Assembly (NCBI RefSeq): GCF_902833225.1
Contig: NZ_CADFEI010000008.1
Location: 124,001 to 188,000 of the forward strand
DNA length: 64,000 nucleotides
Direction: 5' to 3'
Source: Burkholderia sp. BCC1644
GTDB lineage: Bacteria; Pseudomonadota; Gammaproteobacteria; Burkholderiales; Burkholderiaceae
Below, piece by piece: positions 35,394 through 44,631 of this stretch (positions are counted from its first letter, which is position 1; every line of letters begins with the position of its first letter). The notes beneath the pieces were generated by a model. That model had not been told where the DNA came from and searched no databases. It saw nothing but the letters and a program-made list of their open reading frames with translations. A program made the position numbers and the translations under genes.

Positions 35394-37049
35394 TCACTTC
35401 ACCCACGCGAAGTAATACGACAGCCAGATCGTCAGCCCCGCGCCGATCAGCGCGGCATACGGCATCAGGTTCAGCCACATCGCGCGCTTCGGCACTTCGA
35501 GTTCCATGTCGCGCTGCATCTGCGCGGGGAAACGGCCACGATCCTGCCAGTAGTGGCGGTAGAGAAACACCGGCACGATCAGCAGCATCGCGATCAGCCC
35601 GTTGCGCAGCGTGCCGTCGCCCTGCAGGTTCGCGCCGGCGCCGACATAGACGAGGTTCGCGTAGCCGCAGATCGCACCGCCGACGAGCAGCCACGTCGGG
35701 CAGCGGAACGGCCGATCCCAGTTGCCGCGATCCATCCGGTGAATCCAGCCCGACTGAAGATTCAGGAATACGAACAGCATGTAGCAGACGTTCGAGATCG
35801 ACAGCACCGTCATGTAGTCCGACATCATCAGCAACACGAGGTTGAAGCCGAGATCGGTCCACATTGCACGCGTGGGCGAGCCGTGCTCGTTCACGTGCGA
35901 CAGGTACTTCGGCAGCCAGCCGTCGACCGAGGCCTGATAGAGCGTGCGCGACGAGCCCATCATCGACGTCATCACGATCAGCAGGATCGACAGCATCAGC
36001 ATCACGACGACCGCATTCGCGACCCACGCGCCGCCGCCGACGATCTTCGCCATCGCGGCCGCCACACCGGTGCCGTCGCCGATCGACGGATCGAGCATCG
36101 CCTGCGTGCCGAGCGCGCCCTGGAACGCCATCGGCACGAGCGTCATCACGACGAGGCACAGCGCGCCCGACCAGAAGATTGCCTTCGCGGTGTCGCGGCG
36201 CGGATCGCGGAATTCACGCGTGTAGCAGACGGCCGTTTCGAAGCCGTACGACGCCCAGCCGGCCATGAACATCGCGCCGAGCGCCATCGTGACGCCCTGC
36301 CCGTTCCACGAGCCGAAGGTCGCGGTCGTGAGATTGCCGTGCGCGTCGTGGCCCAGCGGCAGCAGCGGGAGCAAGTTCGACATCGGCACGTCGCCGGTGA
36401 CGAACGGCACGATGCCGACGATCAGCAGCGGCGTGAGCGACGCGATGCCGAGGATGCGCTGTGTACGCGCCGCCTTCGATGCGCCGCTGTGCTGAAGCTT
36501 GAACGTGATGAGAAGCAGGATCGTCGCGATGATGAACGTCGCATTGATCCGCAGGGACAGACCCGGCTTGATGAACCCGAGATCCGCGATCTTGAGCTGC
36601 CACTGCAGCACCGCCGCGTTGGCGGGAAAGAGACTGGTGAGCGCATAGCTCGCCGCGAGGCCGCAGCCGAGCGCGAGCATCGGCGACCACGCGAGCCAGT
36701 TGCACCACACGGACACCGGGGCAATCAGCTTGCTGTAACGGACCCAGCCGATCGCGCCATACACGGACGCGCCGCCCGATTTATGGGGAAATAGCCCCGA
36801 TATTTCCGCATAAGTCGCGCTTTGAATCAGCCCCATCGTGATCGCGGCGATCCAGATCGCCCACGCGGGCTGGCCGATCGTCGCGCATACGCCGCCGATC
36901 GTGAACAGCACGCCAGCCGGCACGCCGCTCGTTACCCAAAAAGCGTCTTTCCAGGTCAGGCCACGATGCAGCGTGTGGCCCGTCGAATCATGTGAGATGG
37001 TTGCCTCAACGTCACTGGTGCGGTTCGCACGCAGTCCTGCCTGACTCAT
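35394..37049 (-). CDS. APC-superfamily amino acid/amine permease
   Basis: A 551-residue integral membrane protein with 12 predicted spans, of the amino acid-polyamine-organocation type. The first helix has the family break GVPAGVLFTIGGVCATIGQP and helix 6 is near AMFMAGWASYGFETAVCYTREF, where the substrate-contacting residues are expected. The N-terminus has a 30-residue hydrophilic tail. ATG 37049 has GAGGAGGA seven bases upstream, a very strong site. It is the last gene of the codirectional run after gbcB and a binding protein, so a betaine-related or amine substrate is likely, but none can be assigned. Confidence 0.82.
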   Translation of the reverse strand: MSQAGLRANRTSDVEATISHDSTGHTLHRGLTWKDAFWVTSGVPAGVLFTIGGVCATIGQPAWAIWIAAITMGLIQSATYAEISGLFPHKSGGASVYGAIGWVRYSKLIAPVSVWCNWLAWSPMLALGCGLAASYALTSLFPANAAVLQWQLKIADLGFIKPGLSLRINATFIIATILLLITFKLQHSGASKAARTQRILGIASLTPLLIVGIVPFVTGDVPMSNLLPLLPLGHDAHGNLTTATFGSWNGQGVTMALGAMFMAGWASYGFETAVCYTREFRDPRRDTAKAIFWSGALCLVVMTLVPMAFQGALGTQAMLDPSIGDGTGVAAAMAKIVGGGAWVANAVVVMLMLSILLIVMTSMMGSSRTLYQASVDGWLPKYLSHVNEHGSPTRAMWTDLGFNLVLLMMSDYMTVLSISNVCYMLFVFLNLQSGWIHRMDRGNWDRPFRCPTWLLVGGAICGYANLVYVGAGANLQGDGTLRNGLIAMLLIVPVFLYRHYWQDRGRFPAQMQRDMELEVPKRAMWLNLMPYAALIGAGLTIWLSYYFAWVK

Positions 37050-37067
37050 CCAATTCCTCCTCTCGAT

Positions 37068-37095
37068 CAGAGTAAGCGCTTCAGCGCTTACTCTG
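37068..37095 (-). promoter_or_regulatory. Perfect 13-base inverted repeat in the permease leader
   Basis: CAGAGTAAGCGCT (37068-37080) and AGCGCTTACTCTG (37083-37095) are separated by two bases. The repeat ends seven bases before the GAGGAGG ribosome site of the permease. It may be an operator or an RNA hairpin controlling initiation. No U run follows, so it is not a simple terminator. Confidence 0.55.
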
Positions 37096-37276
37096 GTCCG
37101 ATGCAAAGCTGTGATGACTCTGCACAAGGGCCGTAGTGTAACAATTTACGGGCTTTTTTGCAGAATCAAAAAAATAATTCCGGGATATGACCGCATCGCA
37201 GTGCGATTATTTCGTTATCCTTCCGATCAATCCCGGACTGTCTCTTCGTTATTTTATTGCGGCGAATCGTCGCGAT

Positions 37277-38140
37277 TTACTGCGCGCCTTCCGTCCACGA
37301 ATTCACGCGGTCCGCATGCGCCGCAATCCATGCGTCGGCGGCCGCTTCCGGCTTCGAGCCGTTCTGGATCGCCAGCATCACGCTGTCGATTTCACCCGGC
37401 TTCCACTGGAATTTTTTCAGGAACGCGACAACCGGCTTGGCCTTGGTTTCAAGCCCCGGATTCACGACGCTGTCGACATGCTCGGCGCCGCCGAACACCT
37501 TCTTCGGATCCTCGAGGAAACGCAGCTTCCACTTCGCGAACATCCAGTGCGGCGCCCAGCCCGTCACGATCACCGGCTTGTTCGCGTTGACCGAACGCGA
37601 CAGCTCGGCCGTCATCGCGCTGCCCGAACTCGGCATCAGCGTGTAGCTCAGGCCGTAGCTCTTGATCGCGTCGTCGGTCTTGCGCATCACGCCCGCCCCT
37701 GCGTCGATACCGACGATCCGGCCGCCGAAGCTGCCCTTCTCCGCATTCAGGTCGTCGATGCTCTTCGCCTTCACGTACGCGGGCACGATCAGGCCGATCT
37801 TGGCATCGGGGAAATTCGCGCCGAGGTCGACGACCTTGGCCTTGTATTCATCCCAGTACGAGCCGTGCGTGACCGGCAGCCACGCGGACAGCGTCGCATC
37901 GAGATCGCCGCGCGCGACGCCCTGCCACATGATCCCGGCGGCGACCGGCACGAGCTGGACCTGGTAGCCGAGCTTCTTCTCGATCACGCGGGCCGCGACG
38001 TTCGACGTCGCGACGCTGTCGTCCCAGCCTTCGACGTAGCCGATCTTCAACGTCGGCTTCGTATCGGCGAGCGCCGACGCGCTCAGTGCCACCATCGCCG
38101 ACAGTGCGCCGGTCCACATCAGTTTTCCGAACAGCTTCAT
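37277..38140 (-). CDS. Glycine betaine-type ABC transporter substrate-binding protein
   Basis: A 287-residue periplasmic binding protein; the signal peptide ends SASALA near residue 25. The chain reads TLKIGYVEGWDDSVATSNVA, then GVARGDLDATLSAWLPVTHGSYW and VIVTGWAPHWMFAKWKLRFLED, the ProX/OpuAC aromatic-box pattern. Its ligand is probably glycine betaine or a related compound. ATG 38140 has AAGGAG eight bases upstream. It follows gbcB by 134 bases with a hairpin in between. Like CaiX and BetX in this window, it lacks a neighbouring permease and ATPase. Confidence 0.85.
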   Translation of the reverse strand: MKLFGKLMWTGALSAMVALSASALADTKPTLKIGYVEGWDDSVATSNVAARVIEKKLGYQVQLVPVAAGIMWQGVARGDLDATLSAWLPVTHGSYWDEYKAKVVDLGANFPDAKIGLIVPAYVKAKSIDDLNAEKGSFGGRIVGIDAGAGVMRKTDDAIKSYGLSYTLMPSSGSAMTAELSRSVNANKPVIVTGWAPHWMFAKWKLRFLEDPKKVFGGAEHVDSVVNPGLETKAKPVVAFLKKFQWKPGEIDSVMLAIQNGSKPEAAADAWIAAHADRVNSWTEGAQ

Positions 38141-38231
38141 GGTCGATCTCCTTGATATGCGCACCGTGCGCGTTGTCTCTCTAGGTTCTTCAACCACAAA
38201 TCCGCGGTATCGTTGTTTTCCGACGGATGCT

Positions 38232-38256
38232 TGTCCGGGTGCGACGCACCCGGACA
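38232..38256 (-). other. Intercistronic hairpin after gbcB
   Basis: TGTCCGGGTGCG (38232-38243) and CGCACCCGGACA (38245-38256) are perfect complements around a single base. It lies 19 bases after the gbcB stop and 92 bases before the binding-protein start. There is no U run, so it may be a transcript end processed or paused here, or a stabilising 3' structure. Confidence 0.5.
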
Positions 38257-38274
38257 GCCGATGGCGGGTTTCGA

Positions 38275-39423
38275 CTACTTGTCGATCACGAGATCCGACA
38301 GCGGCTTGCTGCAGCACAGCAGCACCATCCCCTGGTCGATCTCGCGCTGTCGGATGCCGCCGTTGTGCTTCATTTCAACCTGCCCCGACACGAGCTTCAC
38401 CTTGCAGGTGCCGCACATGCCCTGCGTGCACGAAGCCGGCAGCCGCACGCCGGACTGGCGCGCCGCATCGAGCACGTGCTGCTCCGAGCCGCATGAAATC
38501 TCGCGATTGCTCTTTGCGAAGCTGACCGTGTACTGCTTCGTATCGGTGTCGGCGCCGTCAGCGGGCGGTGCGAGATCGGCGAGCAGTTCGTCGCTCGCGG
38601 TCTGCGCGAGCGTCTCGAACGAGAAGCTTTCCTCGTGATACTGCTTGCGATCGAAGCCGGCTTCGTCGAGCAGGTCGCGCACGGCCTTCATGTACGGCGC
38701 GGGGCCGCACGTGAAAATCTCGCGCTCCATGAAATCCGGTGCGATCAGCTTCAGCAGCGGCAGCGTCAGGAAGCCCGTGACGCCCGGCCAGTTCGTGCGC
38801 GCGCCGAGGCGCTCGACGACGAACGACGTGCGAAAGTTCGTATGATTCGACGCGATCAGGTCGAGCTCGCGCGCGAAGATGATGTCGTCCGGCGTGCGCG
38901 CGCTGTGCACGAACAGGATGTCGCGATCCTCCGCGAGATCATGGTGCGCGCGGCTCATCGACATCAGCGGCGTGACGCCCGAGCCGGCCGACAGGAACAG
39001 GTACTTGCGCGCCGGATGCCGTGCGCACGTGAACTCGCCGGCCGGGCCGAGCACGCGCACCGGTGCGCCCGGCTGCAGGTTGTCGTGCAGCCAGTTCGAC
39101 ACCTTGCCGCCCGGCACGCGCTTCACCGTGATCGACACCGTGTGCGGCCGCGCCGGCGACGACGAGATCGTGTAGCAGCGGTTGATCGTTTCGCCGTCGA
39201 TGTCGAGCTCGAGCGTGAGGAACTGCCCGGGCTCGAACGAGAACGAGCGGCCCTGCGGCGAACGGAAGAAGAAACTCTTCACGTCGTGCGTTTCCTGCCG
39301 CACTTGGCAGCACACCAGCGTTTCCTCGACGTCGCTGGTCCAGCGCTCGGGAAGGGCGTTCCAGAACGCCGGGCGTGTGACCCGGCTGTCCGTCGGCTCG
39401 AAGTTGGCCGCATCTCGCATCAT
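38275..39423 (-). CDS. gbcB: Glycine betaine monooxygenase, reductase subunit
   Basis: A 382-residue ferredoxin reductase. Order of domains: FAD-binding barrel with RCYTISSS near residues 93-100, NAD(P)-binding domain with YLFLSAGSGVTPLMSM near 142-157 and FTCGPAPYMKAV near 235, then a plant-type 2Fe-2S domain with ligands C332, C337, C340 (CTQGMCGTC) and C370. It passes electrons from NADH to GbcA, which demethylates betaine to dimethylglycine with release of formaldehyde. It lies 29 bases after gbcA. In Pseudomonas aeruginosa gbcA and gbcB are divergent, so the tandem order here differs. Confidence 0.9.
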   Translation of the reverse strand: MMRDAANFEPTDSRVTRPAFWNALPERWTSDVEETLVCCQVRQETHDVKSFFFRSPQGRSFSFEPGQFLTLELDIDGETINRCYTISSSPARPHTVSITVKRVPGGKVSNWLHDNLQPGAPVRVLGPAGEFTCARHPARKYLFLSAGSGVTPLMSMSRAHHDLAEDRDILFVHSARTPDDIIFARELDLIASNHTNFRTSFVVERLGARTNWPGVTGFLTLPLLKLIAPDFMEREIFTCGPAPYMKAVRDLLDEAGFDRKQYHEESFSFETLAQTASDELLADLAPPADGADTDTKQYTVSFAKSNREISCGSEQHVLDAARQSGVRLPASCTQGMCGTCKVKLVSGQVEMKHNGGIRQREIDQGMVLLCCSKPLSDLVIDK

Positions 39424-39452
39424 GTCTGACTCCGCTTGTACACTGCTAAGTA

Positions 39453-40694
39453 CTATTCGCCGGTTTTTTCGGCGAGCCGGCCGATGTACCAGGCCGAGAA
39501 TTTTTCGACGAGACCTTCCGTGAACGGCGAGTACGGACCCGGCTCATACGCGCTGCTGGTCGCGCCGCGCTGCGAGAATTCGACGAGCGCGCGATCCTGG
39601 TCGTTGGTCGCATTCCACACGGCCGTGAGGTTCTTCACGTCGTAGTCGATGCCTTCCTTCGCATCCTTGTGCACGAGCCACTTCGTGCGCACGAGCGTCT
39701 TGCCGGCCGACAGCGGGATCACCGAGAACGTCACGATGTGATCGCTCATGAAGTGATGCCACGAGTTCGGCTGCGTCCAGAACGACAGCCCGCCGAGGTC
39801 CGCCTTGTCGAAGCCGCCGAGCAGCTTCTTCGACGCGACCTTCGCATCGAGCGTCTGCGATTCGCCGTGACGATCGAGAGGCAGGCGCTGCGTGCGGAAG
39901 CCCGTCACGTCGAGCAGCTTTTCGATCTCCGCGGACGGCAGGCCCATCTCGGCCCACTCCTTCCCGCGGCGCACGCACGTTTCTGCAAATGCGTCCATGC
40001 CTTCGGCGTTCGCGTCGGAACGCTGGTAGCCGAAGCCGTATTCGTACAGCGAGATCGTCAGCTCCGGATGGTTCGCCACGCAGTGATAGCACTCGCGGTT
40101 GTTCTCCATCGTGAGCTTCCAGTTGCCTTCCTCGATGATGTCGATCTGCGCGGCGATCTTCGTGCTCGGCAGGTCGTGCGGCAGCAGGTACGGCTCCATC
40201 TCGGCGCGCATCTGCGCGAAGTCGACCGGCGGCTCGTCGGCGAGGCAGATGAAGATCAGGCCCGCGAGGTTCTCGACGTGCACCGACTTCAGGCTGTGCT
40301 TGCAGCGGTCGAACTTCTCGCCCATGTGCTCGGCGAACATCAGCTGGCCCGTCAGGTTGTAGGTCCAGCTGTGGTACGGACACACGATGTTGCCGACCGA
40401 GCCCTTGTCCTCGTTGCACAGGCGCGCGCCGCGGTGACGGCACACGTTGTGGAACGCGCGGATCGCCATGTCGTCGTCGCGCACGATCAGGATCGAATCG
40501 CTCCCCAGTTCCACGGTCACGTAGTCGCCCGGTTCCGGAATGTCCGGTTCGATCGCCACCTGGATCCAGTGCTGGCGGAAAATCGCCTCCATGTCGAGCG
40601 CGAAGATGTCCTCGCTCGTGTAGAACGGTGCGTCGAGGCTGTGCCCTTCCTTGCGCCGCTCGATCAATGCACGAATGTCTGCCGATACTTTCAT
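39453..40694 (-). CDS. gbcA: Glycine betaine monooxygenase, Rieske oxygenase subunit
   Basis: A 413-residue Rieske non-haem iron oxygenase alpha subunit. The 2Fe-2S ligands are C85 and H87 (CRHRGARL) and C105 and H108 (CPYHSW). The mononuclear iron site has H204 and H209 (ENNRECYHCVANHPE), with a distal Asp expected in the C-terminal domain. It catalyses the demethylation of glycine betaine to dimethylglycine, with GbcB as reductase. ATG 40694 has GGAG seven bases upstream. The gene lies 52 bases after etfB in the same run. Confidence 0.92.
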   Translation of the reverse strand: MKVSADIRALIERRKEGHSLDAPFYTSEDIFALDMEAIFRQHWIQVAIEPDIPEPGDYVTVELGSDSILIVRDDDMAIRAFHNVCRHRGARLCNEDKGSVGNIVCPYHSWTYNLTGQLMFAEHMGEKFDRCKHSLKSVHVENLAGLIFICLADEPPVDFAQMRAEMEPYLLPHDLPSTKIAAQIDIIEEGNWKLTMENNRECYHCVANHPELTISLYEYGFGYQRSDANAEGMDAFAETCVRRGKEWAEMGLPSAEIEKLLDVTGFRTQRLPLDRHGESQTLDAKVASKKLLGGFDKADLGGLSFWTQPNSWHHFMSDHIVTFSVIPLSAGKTLVRTKWLVHKDAKEGIDYDVKNLTAVWNATNDQDRALVEFSQRGATSSAYEPGPYSPFTEGLVEKFSAWYIGRLAEKTGE

Positions 40695-40746
40695 CGTTTG
40701 CTCCGGATTCCTTGCATCCCTGGGTTCTTGCCGACAGGCATCAAAA

Positions 40747-41532
40747 TCAGTAGTCGATGAGCTGATGCTCGCGCAAATACGCGAGGATCACTTGTGCTTT
40801 TTCGACCGAACTCCCTTCATTTACGACGTTGCCGCCGCGACTTTCCGTCGTCGTCGCGGACAGCATCCGGGCATGCCCGGAGCGCTTCTCGGCGGCGACC
40901 AGTTTTACGGGTTTACGCTCGACCGGACCGACCGTCCAGGCGGCCGCGTCGGCGTTCGCGCCGGGCGCCGCGAGCGCCGGCCGGATCGCGCCTGCGCGCA
41001 GCCGCGCATACGCGTAGCGCGGCTCGGCATTGGCGAGCGGATGGACGGCAATCACGGCCGGCAGCGCGGCATCGACGCGCCGCCGCAACCCTTTCGGCAA
41101 AAATTGCCGGACGGCCGCGCGACCGCCTTCGACCGTCACGTCGACGGCCGAGCCGACCAGCGGATAGCCGAGCGCCGCGGCGATGCGGTACGGCAGCATG
41201 CCGGTGTCGTACGCACCCTCGGCGCGCGTGCCGGTCAGCACGAGGTCGTAGTCTTCGATGCGCGCGGCGAGCGCGTGCACGGCATCGTCGCCGTCGCGGC
41301 AGGCCAGCACCTCGACCTCCCGCGCGCCGAGCGCGAGATATTCGGCAAGCGCCCCGTTCGCGGGGTCGCCTGCATGGATCACGTCGAGCTTCGCGCGATG
41401 CTGCTCGGCGAGCTGGCGGCCGGTTTCAAGTGCGGCCGCATCGTTGCGGCTGTATCGCGCGACGCCGCTGACCGGATGCCGGCCGATGGACACGAGCACC
41501 GCAATGCGTTGCAAGGGACGGGGGGCGTTCAT
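40747..41532 (-). CDS. etfB: Electron transfer flavoprotein, beta subunit (betaine locus)
   Basis: A 261-residue ETF beta-type protein: VHALAARIEDYDLVLTGTRAEG and MLPYRIAAALGYPLVGSAVDV are the conserved AMP/FAD-contact stretches. It pairs with the alpha subunit gene, which its ATG overlaps by four bases (41529-41532). In Pseudomonas the dgcA-dgcB-etfA-etfB order is the same; the ETF takes electrons from dimethylglycine demethylase towards the quinone pool. The C-terminus (LREHQLIDY) is shorter than in classical ETF beta. Confidence 0.85.
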   Translation of the reverse strand: MNAPRPLQRIAVLVSIGRHPVSGVARYSRNDAAALETGRQLAEQHRAKLDVIHAGDPANGALAEYLALGAREVEVLACRDGDDAVHALAARIEDYDLVLTGTRAEGAYDTGMLPYRIAAALGYPLVGSAVDVTVEGGRAAVRQFLPKGLRRRVDAALPAVIAVHPLANAEPRYAYARLRAGAIRPALAAPGANADAAAWTVGPVERKPVKLVAAEKRSGHARMLSATTTESRGGNVVNEGSSVEKAQVILAYLREHQLIDY

Positions 41533-42698
41533 GCGGCAACTCCTTCCGGTTCACGGGTGCCGACCGCGGCCGGCGATTCGCCGCGCGCGGCACGCGCGGC
41601 CTGCACCTGTTCGATCAACGCGGCGATCGTCGCCTGCGCGTCGCCCACCACCGTCAGGTTCGCGCGCTTCGCGATCGGCGCGCTGCCGTCGAGGTTCACC
41701 GCGATCACGTGGCGGCAGTCCTTGATCCCCTGCAAGTGCTGCACCGCGCCCGAGATGCCGAACGCGATGTACACGCTTGCCTCGACCGTCTTGCCGGTCG
41801 CGCCGACCTGCTTGTCGCGCGTGAAGTGACCGTTGTCGACCGCGACGCGGCTCGCGCCGATCGCGGCGCCGAATGCACCGGCCAGCTGCTCGAACGCGCC
41901 GATGTCGGACACGCCGTTGCCGGCCGACACGATGAAATCGGCTTCCTCGAGCGCGACCTGGGCCGCATCGATTTCGTCGAGGCCGAGATCGCGGTACGGC
42001 TGCGTGGCGTCATGGGCCGGGCGGATGAAATCGGCGGCGAGACGCTCACCCGCGCCGACGAACGGCAGCTTCGCGTCGACCGCGTTCTGCGCGAGCAGGA
42101 TCACGTCGGGCAGCGCGCGCGTGGCAAACGCGCGCCCGGCCTGCGCATACGCGCCGACGTGCTTCGCGTCGATCTCGACGACGTGGGTCGCGACGCTCGC
42201 GCCGGCGGCTGCCGCGTAACGCCGGCCAAGATCGCCGTCGCCCGTCGCGTTGTCGGGCACGAACACGTGTTTCGGTGCGAGCGCGGCCACACAGGCCTGC
42301 AATGCTTGCAGTTCGCTTTCCGGATCGAACGTGCGGCGATCGAAGCCGGTCAACTCGAGCAGCTTGTCGACGCCGAGCTCGGCCACGTCATCCTTCAGCT
42401 CGCCGAACGCGAGCAGTGCGACTTCGGTCTGCGCATCGGCGAGCACGGCGGCGGCGGCGATCGCCTGCCGCGAATGGTCGTCGAGCGCGCCGCGTTCGCC
42501 GTGCGCGACCACCAGCATCACGTGCTTCGGATCCTGCAGCGCGCGGCGCGGCTTCGCGGCCGCTGCGCCATGGCCGTGCGCGGCCCCGTACGCGGCGTTC
42601 GCATCGGCGCTGCCTTCCTCGCCGAGCGTGATGCGCTTCAGGCCGGCGGCCGTGATGATGAACGGCCGGCGCGGATCGATTCGTTTGATCGTGTTCAT
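41529..42698 (-). CDS. etfA: Electron transfer flavoprotein, alpha subunit (betaine locus)
   Basis: A 389-residue ETF alpha-type protein. The C-terminal FAD domain has the signature ADFIVSAGNGVSDIGAFEQL, then KQVGATGKTVEASVYIAFGISGAVQHL and IAVNLDGSAPIAK. The N-terminus is longer than usual, with an Ala/His-rich linker near residues 30-50 (ANAAYGAAHGHGAAAAK). It works with EtfB for dimethylglycine demethylase. The ATG at 42698 is four bases after the dgcB stop. A longer frame extends into dgcB and is rejected. Confidence 0.88.
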   Translation of the reverse strand: MNTIKRIDPRRPFIITAAGLKRITLGEEGSADANAAYGAAHGHGAAAAKPRRALQDPKHVMLVVAHGERGALDDHSRQAIAAAAVLADAQTEVALLAFGELKDDVAELGVDKLLELTGFDRRTFDPESELQALQACVAALAPKHVFVPDNATGDGDLGRRYAAAAGASVATHVVEIDAKHVGAYAQAGRAFATRALPDVILLAQNAVDAKLPFVGAGERLAADFIRPAHDATQPYRDLGLDEIDAAQVALEEADFIVSAGNGVSDIGAFEQLAGAFGAAIGASRVAVDNGHFTRDKQVGATGKTVEASVYIAFGISGAVQHLQGIKDCRHVIAVNLDGSAPIAKRANLTVVGDAQATIAALIEQVQAARAARGESPAAVGTREPEGVAA

Positions 42699-42702
42699 CG
42701 AT

Positions 42703-44628
42703 TCACTCCAGCGAGGCGGCGACGAGTTCGGCGACGTCGAGCACGTCGGGGCGCGGGCCCACGACGCCTTCGAGCATGGCCGTGCAGTTCGGGCAGGCAA
42801 CCGCGACCACGTCCGCGCCGATCGTGCGTGCGTCGGCGATGCGGATGTCGGGAATGCGCTGCTTGCCGGGGATGTCGGTCAACGGCGCACCGCCGCCACC
42901 GCCACAGCAGCGGCCGCGCATGCCGTTGCGCTCCATCTCGACGACCTGGATGCCGATCGTCTTCAGCAGCTTGCGCGGCGCTTCCGTCTCGCCGTTGTAG
43001 CGGCCGAGGTAGCACGGGTCGTGGTACGTCGTGCGCTTGTCCTGCAGCGCCTCGACGGCCTTCGGCGCGATCTTGCCGCTGTCGGCCAGTTCCGCGAGGT
43101 AGGTCGTGTGGTGCTTGACCGTCACGCGCAGCCCGAGCGCGCGGTATTCGTTGCGCAGGCTGTGCATCACGTGCGGGTCGGCCGTCACGATCTGCTTGTA
43201 CGACAGCGTGCCGAGCGTGCCGATCAGGCGCTTCGCCATCTGCTGGAACGTCGCTTCGTCGCCGAGCCGGCGGGCGACGTCGCCCGTGTCGGTCTCGGTC
43301 GAGCCGAGCACCGCGTAGTCGACGCCTGCCTTGTTCAGCACCTTCACGAACGCGCGCAGCGTGCGCTGGTAGCGCATGTCGAACGCACCTTCACCCGCGA
43401 CGAACAACACGTCGACCGGCTTGCCCGGCTGCGCGACGGGCGCGCTCAGGTCGACCGACCAGTCGTAGCGCGCGGCCGTGTCGTAGCCGCCCATCGTGCC
43501 CGTCTCGCGCAGGTTCGCGAGCACTTCCTGGCCCTTGCCGGGCACCGTGCCGTGCACGAGCGTGCGGTTGCGGCGCATGTCGACGATCGCGTCGACGTGT
43601 TCGATCAGCATCGGGCATTCCTGCACGCAGGCGCGGCAGGTCGTGCACGACCACAGCGTCTGCTCCTCGATCAGGCCCGACACGATCGGGCCGTTCGGCT
43701 CGCCGCGATGCTGGCCGATCGCGAGGCCCGGCGACGGGCTGCCCGCGTACGCCGCATCGGTGCCGCCGGCCATGCCGACGACGAGATCCTGAATCAGCTT
43801 CTTCGGGTTCAGCGGCTGGCCCGACGCGAACGCGGGGCATGCGGCTTCGCACTTGCCGCACTGCACGCAGGCGTCGAAGCTCAGCAGCTGGTTCCAGCGG
43901 AATTCGACCGGCTTCGCGACCCCGTATTCCTGATGCTCGATGTCCGGCAGCTTCAGTGCGGTCGGCGGCGTGGCCGTACCGTTGCCGGTGAACGATTCAC
44001 GGGTGGCCGCGAAACGCTCCTGGCGCGGGTGGAACGCGAGGTGCAGCAGGCCGGCGATCGCATGCTTCATCGGGCCGCCCTTCGCGGCGCCGACGGTCAT
44101 CGTGAATGCACCGACGCCGATCAGCAGCGCGCAGAGCACCGCGAACGCACCCGACATCGCGCCGGTCGGCACCAGCATGAACAGCACGAGGCCGAGCGCG
44201 AACGAGCCGAGCAGCCACGGAAGCGTATTCCACGGGCCCTTCGACAACCGTGCGGGCACGTCCTTCGCCGCGCGCCGCCGCCACACGAACACCGCGCCGA
44301 CCAGCATCGCGAGCGCCGCGAGGAAGATCAGCTTGTCGAGCCACGGCGAGTAGATCGCGAGGCCGTAGTTGATGAATACCAGCGCAAGCGCGCCGATTGC
44401 GCCGCCGGCCGTCGCCACGTGTGTCTTCGCGATGTACGGATCGCGGGCGACCACGTGGTGCAGGTCGACGAAATAACGCTTCGGGATCGCGAACAGGTTC
44501 GCGACGCCGAACGAGCCGGGCGCCGTGGCGCGGCCGAGCCGCCAGTAGGACGAGCGCTTCGCGACCGCGAACGCGAGCCCCGCCACCGACAGCCACAACA
44601 GGGCGGTAATGAGGAAGGACGGGTTCAT
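42703..44628 (-). CDS. dgcB: Dimethylglycine demethylase subunit DgcB, Fe-S membrane protein
   Basis: A 641-residue protein. The N-terminal part has four or five membrane spans (residues 5-200, DUF3483 type). Two 4Fe-4S clusters follow: CVQCGKCEAACPAF near residue 254 and CTTCRACVQECPM near 323. A CCG-type domain near 526-580 (YHDPCYLGRYN and GRCCGGGGG) resembles the heterodisulphide reductase/GlpC group. It is thought to join DgcA to the membrane and the ETF. It lies three bases after dgcA and four before etfA, a tight operon. Confidence 0.88.
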   Translation of the reverse strand: MNPSFLITALLWLSVAGLAFAVAKRSSYWRLGRATAPGSFGVANLFAIPKRYFVDLHHVVARDPYIAKTHVATAGGAIGALALVFINYGLAIYSPWLDKLIFLAALAMLVGAVFVWRRRAAKDVPARLSKGPWNTLPWLLGSFALGLVLFMLVPTGAMSGAFAVLCALLIGVGAFTMTVGAAKGGPMKHAIAGLLHLAFHPRQERFAATRESFTGNGTATPPTALKLPDIEHQEYGVAKPVEFRWNQLLSFDACVQCGKCEAACPAFASGQPLNPKKLIQDLVVGMAGGTDAAYAGSPSPGLAIGQHRGEPNGPIVSGLIEEQTLWSCTTCRACVQECPMLIEHVDAIVDMRRNRTLVHGTVPGKGQEVLANLRETGTMGGYDTAARYDWSVDLSAPVAQPGKPVDVLFVAGEGAFDMRYQRTLRAFVKVLNKAGVDYAVLGSTETDTGDVARRLGDEATFQQMAKRLIGTLGTLSYKQIVTADPHVMHSLRNEYRALGLRVTVKHHTTYLAELADSGKIAPKAVEALQDKRTTYHDPCYLGRYNGETEAPRKLLKTIGIQVVEMERNGMRGRCCGGGGGAPLTDIPGKQRIPDIRIADARTIGADVVAVACPNCTAMLEGVVGPRPDVLDVAELVAASLE

Positions 44629-44631
44629 CGT

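Noticed and set aside
36422..36724. Short Arg/Ser-rich frames inside the permease gene
   Set aside because: They are other-frame readings of the APC permease gene and show the low-complexity composition typical of shadows.
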